This document shows, one piece after another, positions 36,906-50,949 of a stretch of DNA of 64,000 nt. Each line of letters begins with the position of its first letter. Within the stretch, counting starts at the first letter, position 1. The translations under genes were made by a program, and so were the position numbers. Below the pieces are notes generated by a model, which was given only the letters and a program-made list of their open reading frames with translations, was not told the DNA's origin and ran no database searches. The stretch comes from Meandrina meandrites. Taxonomy: Eukaryota > Cnidaria > Anthozoa > Scleractinia > Meandrinidae. The stretch is taken from contig OY855913.1 in assembly GCA_963693305.1 (NCBI GenBank), positions 12,953,701 through 13,017,700 of the forward strand, written 5' to 3'.

Positions 36906-39900
36906 GAAATTGGGTGCTCACCGCCCAAATCGAGTCACAAGCGCTCCCCGAGCTCAGATCATGAGAAAATCAATTTTTAAGGCCGAATCGCAATTTTCAT
37001 GAAATTGGGTGCTCACGGCCCAAATCGGCGCAAGAGCCGTCCCCGAGCTCAGATCATGAGAAAATCAATTTTTACGGCCGAATCGCAATTTTCATGAAAT
37101 TGGGTGCTCACCGCCCAAATCGAGTCACAAGCGCTCCCCGAGCTCAGATCATGAGAAAATCAATTTTTAAGGCCGAATCGCAATTTTCATGAAATTGGGT
37201 GCTCACGGCCCAAATCGGCGCAAGAGCCGTCCCCGAGCTCAGATCATCAGAAAATCAATTTTTACGGCCGAATCGCAATTTTCATTAAATTGGGTGCTCA
37301 CGGCCCAAATCGGCGCAAGAGCCGTCCCCGAGCTCAGATCATGAGAAAATCAATTTTTAAGGCCGAATCGCAATTTTCATGAAATTGGGTGCTCACGGCC
37401 CAAATCGGCGCAAGAGCCGTCCCCGAGCTCAGATCATGAGAAAATCAATTTTTACGGCCGAATCGCAATTTTCATGAAATTGGGTGCTCACGGCCGAAAT
37501 CGAGTCACAAGCGCTCCCCGAGCTCAGATCATGAGAAAATCAATTTTTGCGGCCGAATCGCAATTTTCATGAAATTGGGTGCTCACGGCCCAAATCGAGT
37601 CACAAGCGCTCCCCGAGCTCAGATCATGAGAAAATCAATTTTTACGGCCGAATCGCAATTTTCATGAAATTGGGTGCTCACGGCCCAAATCGGCGCAAGA
37701 GCCGTCCCCGAGCTCAGATCATGAGAAAATCAATTTGTACGGCCGAATCGCAATTTTCATGAAATTGGGTGCTTACGGCCCAAATCGGTGCAAGACCCGT
37801 CCCGGAGCTCAGATCATGAGAAAATCAATTTTTACGGCCGAATCGCAATTTTCATGAAATTGGGTGCTCACCGCCCAAATCGAGTCACAAGCGCTCCCCG
37901 AGCTCAGATCATGAGAAAATCAATTTTTACGGCCGAATCGCAATTTTCATGAAATTGGGTGCTCACCGCCCAAATCGAGTCACAAGCGCTCCCCGAGCTC
38001 AGATCATGAGAAAATCAATTTTTACGGCCGAATCGCAATTTTCACGAAATTGGGTGCTCACGGCCCAAATCGGTGCAAGAGCCGTCCCGGAGCTCAGATC
38101 ATGAGAAAATCAATTTTTGCGGCCGAATCGCAATTTTCACGAAATTGGGTGCTCACGGCCCAAATCGGTGCAAGAGCCGTCCCGGAGCTCAGATCATGAG
38201 AAAATCAATTTTTGCGGCCGAATCGCAATTTTCATGAAATTGGATGCTCACGGCCCAAATCGAGTCACAAGCGCTCCCCGAGCTCAGATCATGAGAAAAT
38301 ATATTTTTACGGCCGAATCGCAATTTTCATGAAATTGGGTGCTCACGGCCCAAATCGGCGCAAGAGCCGTCCCGGAGCTCAGATCATGAGAAAATCAATT
38401 TTTACGGCCGAATCGCAATTTTCGTGAAATTGGGTGCTCACGGCCCAAATCGGCGCAAGAGCCGTCCCGGAGATCAGATCATGAGAAAATCAATTTTTAC
38501 GGCCGAATCGCAATTTTCATGAAATTGGGTGCTCACGGCCCAAATCGGCGCAAGAGCCGTCCCGGAGCTCAGATCATGAGAAAATCAATTTTTACAGCCG
38601 AATCGCAATTTTCATGAAATTGGGTGCTCACGGCCCAAATCGGCGCAAGAGCCGTCCCCGAGCTCAGATCATGAGAAAATCAATTTGTACGGCCGAATCG
38701 CAATTTTCATGAAATTGGGTGCTTACGGCCCAAATCGGTGCAAGACCCGTCCCGGAGCTCAGATCATGAGAAAATCAATTTTTACGGCCGAATCGCAATT
38801 TTCATGAAATTGGGTGCTCACCGCCCAAATCGAGTCACAAGCGCTCCCCGAGCTCAGATCATGAGAAAATCAATTTTTACGGCCGAATCGCAATTTTCAT
38901 GAAATTGGGTGCTCACCGCCCAAATCGAGTCACAAGCGCTCCCCGAGCTCAGATCATGAGAAAATCAATTTTTACGGCCGAATCGCAATTTTCACGAAAT
39001 TGGGTGCTCACGGCCCAAATCGGTGCAAGAGCCGTCCCGGAGCTCAGATCATGAGAAAATCAATTTTTGCGGCCGAATCGCAATTTTCACGAAATTGGGT
39101 GCTCACGGCCCAAATCGGTGCAAGAGCCGTCCCGGAGCTCAGATCATGAGAAAATCAATTTTTGCGGCCGAATCGCAATTTTCATGAAATTGGATGCTCA
39201 CGGCCCAAATCGAGTCACAAGCGCTCCCCGAGCTCAGATCATGAGAAAATATATTTTTACGGCCGAATCGCAATTTTCATGAAATTGGGTGCTCACGGCC
39301 CAAATCGAGTCACTAGCGCTCTCCGAGCTCAGATCATGAGAAAATCAATTTTTACGGCCGAATCGCAAATTTCATGAAATTGGGTGCTCACCGCCCAAAT
39401 CGAGTAACAAGCGGTCCCCGAGCTCAGATCATGAGAAAATCAATTTTTACGGCCGAATCGCAATTTTCATGAAATTGGGTGCTCACGGCCCAAATCGGCG
39501 CAAGAGCCCTCCCGGAGCTCAGATCATGAGAAAATCAATTTTTACGGCCGAATCGCAATTTTTATGAAATTGGGTGCTCACGGCCCAAATCGGCGCAAGA
39601 GCCGTCCCGGAGCTCAGATCATGAGAAAATCAATTTTTACGGCCGAATCGCAATTTTCATGAAATTGGGTGCTCACGGCCCAAATCGGCGCAAGAGCCGT
39701 CCCCGAGCTCAGATCATGAGAAAATCAATTTTTACGGCCGAATCGCAATTTTCATGAAATTGGGTGCTCACGGCCCAAATCGAGTGACAAGCGCTCCCCG
39801 AGCTCAGATCATGAGAAAATCAATTTTTACGGCCGAATCGCAATTTTCATGAAATTGGGTGCTCACGGCCCAAATCGGCGCAAGAGCCGTCCCCGAGCTC

Positions 39901-42310
39901 AGATCATGAGAAAATCAATTTTTACGGCCGAATCGCAATTTTCATGAAATTGGGTGCTCACGGCCCAAATCGACTCACAAGCGCTCCCTGAGCTCATCTC
40001 ATGAGAAAATCAATTTTTACGGCCGAATCGCAATTTTCATGACATTTGGGTGCTCACGGCCCAAATCGGTGCAAGAGCCGTCCCGGAGCTCAGATCATGA
40101 GAAAATCAATTTTTGCGGCCGAATCGCAATTTTCATGAAATTGGGTGCTCACGGCCCAAATCGAGTCACAAGCGCTCCCCGAGCTCAGATCATGAGAAAA
40201 TCAATTTGTACGGCCGAATCGCAATTTTCATGAAATTGGGTGCTAACGGCCCAAATCGGTGCAAGACCCGTCCCGGAGCTCAGATCATGAGAAAATCAAT
40301 TTTTACGGCCGAATCGCAATTTTCATGAAATTGGGTGCTCACCGCCCAAATCGAGTCACAAGCGCTCCCCGAGCTCAGATCATGAGAAAATCAATTTTTA
40401 CGGCCGAATCGCAATTTTAATGAAATTGGGTGCTCACGGCCCAAATCGGCGCAAGAGCCGTCCCGGAGCTCAGATCATGAGAAAATCAATTTTTACGGCC
40501 GAATCGCAATTTTCATGAAATTGGGTGCTCACGGCCCAAATCGGTGCAAGAGCCGTCCCGGAGCTCAGATCATGAGAAAATCAATTTTTGCGGCCCAATC
40601 GCAATTTTCATGAAATTGGGTGCTCACGGCCCAAATCGAGTCACAAGCGCTCCCCGAGCTCAGATCATGAGAAAATCAATTTGTACGGCCGAATCGCAAT
40701 TTTCATGAAATTGGGTGCTCACGGCCCAAATCGGCGCAAGACCCGTCCCGGAGCTCAGATCATGAGAAAATTAATTTTTACGGCCGAATCGCAATTTTCA
40801 TGAAATTGGGTGCTCACCGCCCAAATCGAGTCACAAGCGCTCCCCGAGCTCAGATCATGAGAAAATCAATTTTTACGGCCGAATCGCAATTTTCATGAAA
40901 TTGGGTGCTCACGGCCCAAATCGGTGCAAGAGCCGTCCCGGAGCTCAGATCATGAGAAAATCAATTTTTGCGGCCCAATCGCAATTTTCATGAAATTGGG
41001 TGCTCACGGCCCAAATCGAGTCACAAGCGCTCCCCGAGCTCAGATCATGAGAAAATCAATTTGTAAGGCCGAATCGCAATTTTCATGAAATTGGGTGCTC
41101 ACCGCCCAAATCGAGTCACAAGCGCTCCCCGAGCTCAGATCATGAGAAAATCAATTTTTACGGCCGAATCGCAATTTTCATGAAATTGGGTGCTCACGGC
41201 CCAAATCGGTGCAAGAGCCGTCCCGGAGCTCAGATCATGAGAAAATCAATTTTTGCGGCCCAATCGCAATTTTCATGAAATTGGGTGCTCACGGCCCAAA
41301 TCGAGTCACAAGCGCTCCCCGAGCTCAGATCATGAGAAAATCAATTTGTAAGGCCGAATCGCAATTTTCATGAAATTGGGTGCTCACCGCCCAAATCGAG
41401 TCACAAGCGCTCCCCGAGCTCAGATCATGAGAAAATCAATTTTTACGGCCGAATCGCAATTTTCATGAAATTGGGTGCTCACGGCCCAAATCGGCGCAAG
41501 AGCCCTCCCGGAGCTCAGATCATGAGAAAATCAATTTTTGCGGCCGAATCGCAATTTTCACGAAATTGGGTGCTCATGGCCCAAATCGGTGCAAGAGCCG
41601 TCCCGGAGCTCAGATCATGAGAAAATCAATTTTTGCGGCCGAATCGCAATTTTCATGAAATTGGATGCTCACGGCCCAAATCGAGTCACAAGCGCTCCCC
41701 GAGCTCAGATCATGAGAAAATATATTTTTACGGCCGAATCGCAATTTTCACAAAATTGGGTGCTCACGGCCCAAATCGGCGCAAGAGCCGTCCCGGAGCT
41801 CAGATCATGAGAAAATCAATTTTTACGGCCGAATCGCAATTTTCATGAAATTGGGTGCTCACCGCCCAAATCGAGTCACAAGCGCTCCCCGAGCTGAGAT
41901 CATGAGAAAATCAATTTTAACGGCCGAATCGCAATTTTCACGAAATTGGGTGCTCACGGCCCAAATCTGTGCAAGAGCCGTCCCGGAGCTCAGATCATGA
42001 GAAAATCAATTTTTGCGGCCGAATCGCAATTTTCATGAAATTGGATGCTCACGGCCCAAATCGAGTCACAAGCGCTCCCCGAGCTCAGATCATGAGAAAA
42101 TATATTTTTACGGCCGAATCGCAATTTTCACGAAATTGGGTGCTCACGGCCCAAATCGGCGCAAGAGCCGTCCCGGAGCTCAGATCATGAGAAAATCAAT
42201 TTTTACGGCCGAATCGCAATTTTCATGAAATTGGGTGCTCACCGCCCAAATCGAGTCAGAAGCGCTCCCCGAGCTGAGATCATGAGAAAATCAATTTTTA
42301 CGGCCGAATC
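36010..42310 (+). repeat. Large-scale duplicated segment, left copy
   Basis: This segment corresponds to 43240-48775. The shift falls in steps of whole monomers along its length: 7221 bp at 36122, 6936 at 37547, 6746 at 40113 and 6461 at 41538 (76, 73, 71 and 68 units, each plus 1 bp). The two copies have therefore gained or lost blocks of monomers since duplication while staying in register. Within this copy, 38117 and 39067 mark a 950-bp (10-unit) local repeat, and 40930-41460 holds a 4-unit repeat. Typical variants are AATTTGTACGG, AAAATATATTTTT, CACGAAATTGG and ATTGGATGC. Confidence 0.78.
40041..40050 (+). repeat. 1-bp insertion variant GACATTTGGG, copy 1
   Basis: GACATTTGGG replaces GAAATTGGG, adding one base and shifting the 95-bp register by +1. 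The preceding unit also carries GCTCCCTGAGCTCATCTC. It is one of only three places in the window with a net gain. Confidence 0.9.
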
Positions 42311-43239
42311 GCAATTTTCACGAAATTGGGTGCTCACGGCCCAAATCGGCGCAAGAGCCGTCCCGGAGCTCAGATCATGAGAAAATTAATTTTTGCGGCC
42401 GAATCGCAATTTTCATGAAATTGGATGCTCACGGCCCAAATCGAGTCACAAGCGCTCCCCGAGCTCAGATCATGAGAAAATATATTTTTACGGCCGAATC
42501 GCAATTTTCATGAAATTGGGTGCTCACGGCCCAAATCGGCGCAAGAGCCGTCCCGGAGCTCAGATCATGAGAAAATTAATTTTTACGGCCGAATCGCAAT
42601 TTTCATGAAATTGGGTGCTCACCGCCCAAATCGAGTCACAAGCGCTCCCCGAGCTCAGATCATGAGAAAATCAATTTTTACGGCCGAATCGCAATTTTCA
42701 TGAAATTGGGTGCTCACGGCCCAAATCGGCGCAAGAGCCGTCCCGGAGCTCAGATCATGAGAAAATCAATTTTTACGGCCGAATCGCAATTTTCATGAAA
42801 TTGGGTGCTCACCGCCCAAATCGAGTCACAAGCGCTCCCCGAGCTCAGATCATGAGAAAATCAATTTTTACGGCCGAATCGCAATTTTCATGAAATTGGG
42901 TGCTCACGGCCCAAATCGGCGCAAGAGCCGTCCCGGAGCTCAGATCATGAGAAAATCAATTTTTACGGCCGAATCGCAATTTTCGTGAAATTGGGTGCTC
43001 ACGGCCCAAATCGGCGCAAGAGCCGTCCCGGAGCTCAGATCATGAGAAAATCAATTTTTACGGCCGAATCGCAATTTTCATGAAATTGGGTGCTCACGGC
43101 CCAAATCGGCGCAAGAGCCGTCCCGGAGCTCAGATCATGAGAAAATCAATTTTTACGGCCGAATCGCAATTTTCATGAAATTGGGTGCTCACCGCCCAAA
43201 TCGAGTCACAAGCGCTCCCCGAGCTCAGATCATGAGAAA
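42311..43239 (+). repeat. Ordinary satellite between the two large copies
   Basis: Mostly alternating ACGG units with GGCGC/CCCGG and CCGCCC/type B linkers, plus one AAAATATATTTTT copy near 42480 and one TTCGTGAAATTGG copy near 42984. No special structure was noticed. Confidence 0.75.
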
Positions 43240-46200
43240 ATCAATTTTTACGGCCGAATCGCAATTTTCATGAAATTGGGTGCTCACGGCCCAAATCGAT
43301 GCAAGAGCCGTCCCGGAGCTCAGATCATGAGAAAATCAATTTTTGCGGCCGAATCGCAATTTTCATGAAATTGGGTGCCCACGGCCCAAATCGAGTCACA
43401 AGCGCTCCCCGAGCTCAGATCATGAGAAAATCAATTTTTACGGCCGAATCGCAATTTTCATGAAATTGGGTGCTCACCGCCCAAATCGAGTCACAAGCGC
43501 TCCCCGAGCTCAGATCATGAGAAAATCAATTTTTAAGGCCGAATCGCAATTTTCATGAAATTGGGTGCTCACGGCCCAAATCGGCGCAAGAGCCGTCCCC
43601 GAGCTCAGATCATCAGAAAATCAATTTTTACGGCCGAATCGCAATTTTCATTAAATTGGGTGCTCACGGCCCAAATCGGCGCAAGAGCCGTCCCCGAGCT
43701 CAGATCATGAGAAAATCAATTTTTACGGCCGAATCGCAATTTTCATGAAATTGGGTGCTCACGGCCCAAATCGGCGCAAGAGCCGTCCCCGAGCTCAGAT
43801 CATGAGAAAATCAATTTTTACGGCCGAATCGCAATTTTCATGAAATTGGGTGCTCACGGCCCAAATCGGCGCAAGAGCCGTCCCCGAGCTCAGATCATGA
43901 GAAAATCAATTTTTAAGGCCGAATCGCAATTTTCATGAAATTGGGTGCCCACGGCCCAAATCGAGTCACAAGCGCTCCCCGAGCTCAGATCATGAGAAAA
44001 TCAATTTTTAAGGCCGAATCGCAATTTTCATGAAATTGGGTGCTCACGGCCCAAATCGGCGCAAGAGCCGTCCCCGAGCTCAGATCATGAGAAAATCAAT
44101 TTTTTCGGCCGAATCGCAATTTTCATGAAATTGGGTGCTCACGGCCCAAATCGGCGCAAGAGCCGTCCCCGAGCTCAGATCATGAGAAAATCAATTTTTA
44201 CGGCCGAATCGCAATTTTCATGAAATTGGGTGCTCACGGCCCAAATCGGCGCAAGAGCCGTCCCCGAGCTCAGATCATGAGAAAATCAATTTTTAAGGCC
44301 GAATCGCAATTTTCATGAAATTGGGTGCTCACGGCCCAAATCGGCGCAAGAGCCGTCCCCGAGCTCAGATCATGAGAAAATCAATTTTTACGGCCGAATC
44401 GCAATTTTCATGAAATTGGGTGCTCACGGCCGAAATCGAGTCACAAGCGCTCCCCGAGCTCAGATCATGAGAAAATCAATTTTTGCGGCCGAATCGCAAT
44501 TTTCATGAAATTGGGTGCTCACGGCCCAAATCGAGTCACAAGCGCTCCCCGAGCTCAGATCATGAGAAAATCAATTTTTACGGCCGAATCGCAATTTTCA
44601 TGAAATTGGGTGCTCACGGCCCAAATCGGCGCAAGAGCCGTCCCCGAGCTCAGATCATGAGAAAATCAATTTGTACGGCCGAATCGCAATTTTCATGAAA
44701 TTGGGTGCTTACGGCCCAAATCGGTGCAAGACCCGTCCCGGAGCTCAGATCATGAGAAAATCAATTTTTACGGCCGAATCGCAATTTTCATGAAATTGGG
44801 TGCTCACCGCCCAAATCGAGTCACAAGCGCTCCCCGAGCTCAGATCATGAGAAAATCAATTTTTACGGCCGAATCGCAATTTTCATGAAATTGGGTGCTC
44901 ACCGCCCAAATCGAGTCACAAGCGCTCCCCGAGCTCAGATCATGAGAAAATCAATTTTTACGGCCGAATCGCAATTTTCACGAAATTGGGTGCTCACGGC
45001 CCAAATCGGTGCAAGAGCCGTCCCGGAGCTCAGATCATGAGAAAATCAATTTTTGCGGCCGAATCGCAATTTTCACGAAATTGGGTGCTCACGGCCCAAA
45101 TCGGTGCAAGAGCCGTCCCGGAGCTCAGATCATGAGAAAATCAATTTTTGCGGCCGAATCGCAATTTTCATGAAATTGGATGCTCACGGCCCAAATCGAG
45201 TCACAAGCGCTCCCCGAGCTCAGATCATGAGAAAATATATTTTTACGGCCGAATCGCAATTTTCATGAAATTGGGTGCTCACGGCCCAAATCGGCGCAAG
45301 AGCCGTCCCGGAGCTCAGATCATGAGAAAATCAATTTTTACGGCCGAATCGCAATTTTCGTGAAATTGGGTGCTCACGGCCCAAATCGGCGCAAGAGCCG
45401 TCCCGGAGATCAGATCATGAGAAAATCAATTTTTACGGCCGAATCGCAATTTTCATGAAATTGGGTGCTCACGGCCCAAATCGGCGCAAGAGCCGTCCCG
45501 GAGCTCAGATCATGAGAAAATCAATTTTTACAGCCGAATCGCAATTTTCATGAAATTGGGTGCTCACGGCCCAAATCGGCGCAAGAGCCGTCCCGGAGCT
45601 CAGATCATGAGAAAATCAATTTTTACGGCCGAATCGCAATTTTCATGAAATTGGGTGCTCACGGCCCAAATCGGTGCAAGAGCCGTCCCGGAGCTCAGAT
45701 CATGAGAAAATCAATTTTTGCAGCCGAATCGCAATTTTCATGAAATTGGGTGCTCACGGCCCAAAACGGCGCAAGACCCGTCCCGGAGCTCAGATCATGA
45801 GAAAATCAATTTTTACGGCCGAATCGCAATTTTCATGAAATTGGGTGCTCACCGCCCAAATCGAGTCACAAGCGCTCCCCGAGCTCAGATCATGAGAAAA
45901 TCAATTTTTACGGCCGAATCGCAATTTTCATGAAATTGGGTGCTCACGGCCCAAATCGGCGCAAGAGCCGTCCCCAAGCTCAGATAATGAGAAAATCAAT
46001 TTTTACGGCCGAATCGCAATTTTCATTGAATTGGGTGCTCACGGCCCAAATCGAGTCACAAGCGCTCCCCGAGCTCAGATCATGAGAAAATCAATTTTTA
46101 CGGCCGAATCGCAATTTTCATGAAATTGGGTGCTCACGGCCCAAATCGGTGCAAGAGCCGTCCCGGAGCTCAGATCATGAGAAAATCAATTTTTGCAGCC

Positions 46201-48775
46201 GAATCGCAATTTTCATGAAATTGGGTGCTCACGGCCCAAATCGAGTCACTAGCGCTCTCCGAGCTCAGATCATGAGAAAATCAATTTTTACGGCCGAATC
46301 GCAAATTTCATGAAATTGGGTGCTCACCGCCCAAATCGAGTAACAAGCGGTCCCCGAGCTCAGATCATGAGAAAATCAATTTTTACGGCCGAATCGCAAT
46401 TTTCATGAAATTGGGTGCTCACGGCCCAAATCGGCGCAAGAGCCGTCCCCGAGCTCAGATCATGAGAAAATCAATTTTTACGGCCGAATCGCAATTTTCA
46501 TGAAATTGGGTGCTCACGGCCCAAATCGAGTGACAAGCGCTCCCCGAGCTCAGATCATGAGAAAATCAATTTTTACGGCCGAATCGCAATTTTCATGAAA
46601 TTGGGTGCTCACGGCCCAAATCGGCGCAAGAGCCGTCCCCGAGCTCAGATCATGAGAAAATCAATTTTTACGGCCGAATCGCAATTTTCATGAAATTGGG
46701 TGCTCACGGCCCAAATCGACTCACAAGCGCTCCCTGAGCTCATCTCATGAGAAAATCAATTTTTACGGCCGAATCGCAATTTTCATGACATTTGGGTGCT
46801 CACGGCCCAAATCGGTGCAAGAGCCGTCCCGGAGCTCAGATCATGAGAAAATCAATTTTTGCGGCCGAATCGCAATTTTCATGAAATTGGGTGCTCACGG
46901 CCCAAATCGAGTCATAAGCGCTCCCCGAGCTCAGATCATGAGAAAATCAATTTGTACGGCCGAATCGCAATTTTCATGAAATTGGGTGCTAACGGCCCAA
47001 ATCGGTGCAAGACCCGTCCCGGAGCTCAGATCATGAGAAAATCAATTTTTACGGCCGAATCGCAATTTTCATGAAATTGGGTGCTCACCGCCCAAATCGA
47101 GTCACAAGCGCTCCCCGAGCTCAGATCATGAGAAAATCAATTTTTACGGCCGAATCGCAATTTTAATGAAATTGGGTGCTCACGGCCCAAATCGGCGCAA
47201 GAGCCGTCCCGGAGCTCAGATCATGAGAAAATCAATTTTTACGGCCGAATCGCAATTTTCATGAAATTGGGTGGTCACGGCCCAAATCGGTGCAAGAGCC
47301 GTCCCGGAGCTCAGATCATGAGAAAATCAATTTTTGCGGCCCAATCGCAATTTTCATGAAATTGGGTGCTCACGGCCCAAATCGAGTCACAAGCGCTCCC
47401 CGAGCTCAGATCATGAGAAAATCAATTTGTACGGCCGAATCGCAATTTTCATGAAATTGGGTGCTCACGGCTCAAATCGGCGCAAGACCCGTCCCGGAGC
47501 TCAGATCATGAGAAAATTAATTTTTACGGCCGAATCGCAATTTTCATGAAATTGGGTGCTCACCGCCCAAATCGAGTCACAAGCGCTCCCCGAGCTCAGA
47601 TCATGAGAAAATCAATTTTTACGGCCGAATCGCAATTTTCATGAAATTGGGTGCTCACGGCCCAAATCGGTGCAAGAGCCGTCCCGGAGCTCAGATCATG
47701 AGAAAATCAATTTTTGCGGCCCAATCGCAATTTTCATGAAATTGGGTGCTCACGGCCCAAATCGAGTCACAAGCGCTCCCCGAGCTCAGATCATGAGAAA
47801 ATCAATTTGTAAGGCCGAATCGCAATTTTCATGAAATTGGGTGCTCACCGCCCAAATCGAGTCACAAGCGCTCCCCGAGCTCAGATCATGAGAAAATCAA
47901 TTTTTACGGCCGAATCGCAATTTTCATGAAATTGGGTGCTCACGGCCCAAATCGGCGCAAGAGCCCTCCCGGAGCTCAGATCATGAGAAAATCAATTTTT
48001 GCGGCCGAATCGCAATTTTCACGAAATTGGGTGCTCATGGCCCAAATCGGTGCAAGAGCCGTCCCGGAGCTCAGATCATGAGAAAATCAATTTTTGCGGC
48101 CGAATCGCAATTTTCATGAAATTGGATGCTCACGGCCCAAATCGAGTCACAAGCGCTCCCCGAGCTCAGATCATGAGAAAATATATTTTTACGGCCGAAT
48201 CGCAATTTTCACAAAATTGGGTGCTCACGGCCCAAATCGGCGCAAGAGCCGTCCCGGAGCTCAGATCATGAGAAAATCAATTTTTACGGCCGAATCGCAA
48301 TTTTCATGAAATTGGGTGCTCACCGCCCAAATCGAGTCACAAGCGCTCCCCGAGCTGAGATCATGAGAAAATCAATTTTAACGGCCGAATCGCAATTTTC
48401 ACGAAATTGGGTGCTCACGGCCCAAATCTGTGCAAGAGCCGTCCCGGAGCTCAGATCATGAGAAAATCAATTTTTGCGGCCGAATCGCAATTTTCATGAA
48501 ATTGGATGCTCACGGCCCAAATCGAGTCACAAGCGCTCCCCGAGCTCAGATCATGAGAAAATATATTTTTACGGCCGAATCGCAATTTTCACGAAATTGG
48601 GTGCTCACGGCCCAAATCGGCGCAAGAGCCGTCCCGGAGCTCAGATCATGAGAAAATCAATTTTTACGGCCGAATCGCAATTTTCATGAAATTGGGTGCT
48701 CACCGCCCAAATCGAGTCAGAAGCGCTCCCCGAGCTGAGATCATGAGAAAATCAATTTTTACGGCCGAATCGCAA
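43240..48775 (+). repeat. Large-scale duplicated segment, right copy
   Basis: It follows 36010-42310 marker by marker: CGATGCAAGAG and GCCCACGGCC near 43300-43380, CATTAAATTGGG at 43648, CGGCCGAAATCGAG at 44430 (as at 37493), AATTTGTACGG at 44670, and the AAAATATATTTTT units at 45233, 48181 and 48561. It differs in unit number and in extra inserts, such as the AAAACGGCGCAAGACCC unit near 45763 and the run near 45960-46240. The copy near 46919 has GTCATAAG where the left copy has GTCACAAG. Confidence 0.78.
46787..46796 (+). repeat. 1-bp insertion variant GACATTTGGG, copy 2
   Basis: The same insertion and flanks as at 40041, 6746 bp downstream, carried along by the large duplication. Confidence 0.9.
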
Positions 48776-50949
48776 TTTTCATGAAATTGGGTGCTCACCG
48801 CCCAAATCGAGTCACAAGCGCTCCCCGAGCTCAGATCATGAGAAAATCAATTTTTACGGCCGAATCGCAATTTTCATGAAATTGGGTGCTCACGGCCCAA
48901 ATCGGCGCAAGAGCCGTCCCGGAGCTCAGATCATGAGAAAATCAATTTTTACGGCCGAATCGCAATTTTCATGAAATTGGGTGCTCACGGCCCAAATCGA
49001 CTCACAAGCGCTCCCCGAGCTCATCTCATGAGAAAATCAATTTTTACGGCCGAATCGCAATTTTCATGAAATTAGGTGCTCACCGCCCAAATCGAGTCAC
49101 AAGCGCTCCCCGAGCTCAGATCATGAGAAAATCAATTTTTACGGCCGAATCGCAATTTTCATGAAATTGGGTGCTCACGGCCCAAATCGGCGCAAGAGCC
49201 GTCCCGGAGCTCAGATCATGAGAAAATCAATTTTTACGGCCGAATCGCAATTTTCATGAAATTGGGTGCTCACCGCCCAAATCGAGTCAGAAGCGCTCCC
49301 CGAGCTGAGATCATGAGAAAATCAATTTTTACGGCCGAATCGCAATTTTCGTGAAATTGGGTGCTCACGGCCCAAATCGGTGCAAGAGCCGTCCCGGAGC
49401 TCAGATCATGAGAAAATCAATTTTTACGGCCGAATCGCAATTTTCGTGAAATTGGGTGCTCACGGCCCAAATCGGCGCAAGAGCCGTCCCGGAGATCAGA
49501 TCATGAGAAAATCAATTTTTACGGCCGAATCGCAATTTTCATGAAATTGGGTGCTCACGGCCCAAATCGGCGCAAGAGCCGTCCCGGAGCTCAGATCATG
49601 AGAAAATCAATTTTTACAGCCGAATCGCAATTTTCATGAAATTGGGTGCTCACGGCCCAAATCGGCGCAAGAGCCGTCCCGGAGCTCAGATCATGAGAAA
49701 ATCAATTTTTACGGCCGAATCGCAATTTTCATGAAATTGGGTGCTCACGGCCCAAATCGGTGCAAGAGCCGTCCCGGAGCTCAGATCATGAGAAAATCAA
49801 TTTTTGCAGCCGAATCGCAATTTTCATGAAATTGGGTGCTCACGGCCCAAAACGGCGCAAGACCCGTCCCGGAGCTCAGATCATGAGAAAATCAATTTTT
49901 ACGGCCGAATCGCAATTTTCATGAAATTGGGTGCTCACGGCCCAAATCGGCGCAAGAGCCGTCCCGGAGCTCAGATCATGAGAAAATCAATTTTTACAGC
50001 CGAATCGCAATTTTCATGAAATTGGGTGCTCACGGCCCAAATCGGTGCAAGAGCCGTCCCGGAGCTCAGATCATGAGAAAATCAATTTTTGCAGCCGAAT
50101 CGCAATTTTCATGAAATTGGGTGCTCACGGCCCAAAACGGCGCAAGACCCGTCCCGGAGCTCAGATCATGAGAAAATCAATTTTTACGGCCGAATCGCAA
50201 TTTTCATGAAATTGGGTGCTCACCGCCCAAATCGAGTCACAAGCGCTCCCCGAGCTCAGATCATGAGAAAATCAATTTTTACGGCCGAATCGCAATTTTC
50301 ATGAAATTGGGTGCTCACGGCCCAAATCGGCGCAAGAGCCGTCCCCAAGCTCAGATAATGAGAAAATCAATTTTTACGGCCGAATCGCAATTTTCATGAA
50401 ATTGGGTGCTCACGGCCCAAATCGAGTCACAAGCGCTCCCCGAGCTCAGATCATGAGAAAATCAATTTTTACGGCCGAATCGCAATTTTCATGAAATTGG
50501 GTGCTCACGGCCCAAATCGGTGCAAGAGCCGTCCCGGAGCTCAGATCATGAGAAAATCAATTTTTGCAGCCGAATCGCAATTTTCATGAAATTGGGTGCT
50601 CACGGCCCAAATCGAGTCACTAGCGCTCTCCGAGCTCAGATCATGAGAAAATCAATTTTTACGGCCGAATCGCAAATTTCATGAAATTGGGTGCTCACCG
50701 CCCAAATCGAGTAACAAGCGGTCCCCGAGCTCAGATCATGAGAAAATCAATTTTTACGGCCGAATCGCAATTTTCATGAAATTGGGTGCTCACGGCCCAA
50801 ATCGGCGCAAGAGCCGTCCCGGAGCTCAGATCATGAGAAAATCAATTTTTACATCCGAATCGCAATTTTCATGAAATTGGGTGCTCACGGCCCAAATCGA
50901 CTCACAAGCGCTCCCCGAGCTCATCTCATGAGAAAATCAATTTTTACGG
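48776..50949 (+). repeat. Mosaic segment with short duplications
   Basis: It includes a 3-unit (285-bp) duplication of the GCAG/AAAACGGCGC pair (near 49804 and 50089). A copy of the 45520-46400 run of the right-hand large segment starts near 49610. The ACATCCGAATCG variant first appears at 50850, together with CATCTCATGAG and ATTAGGTGC units that repeat 380 bp later. No unique DNA. Confidence 0.75.
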
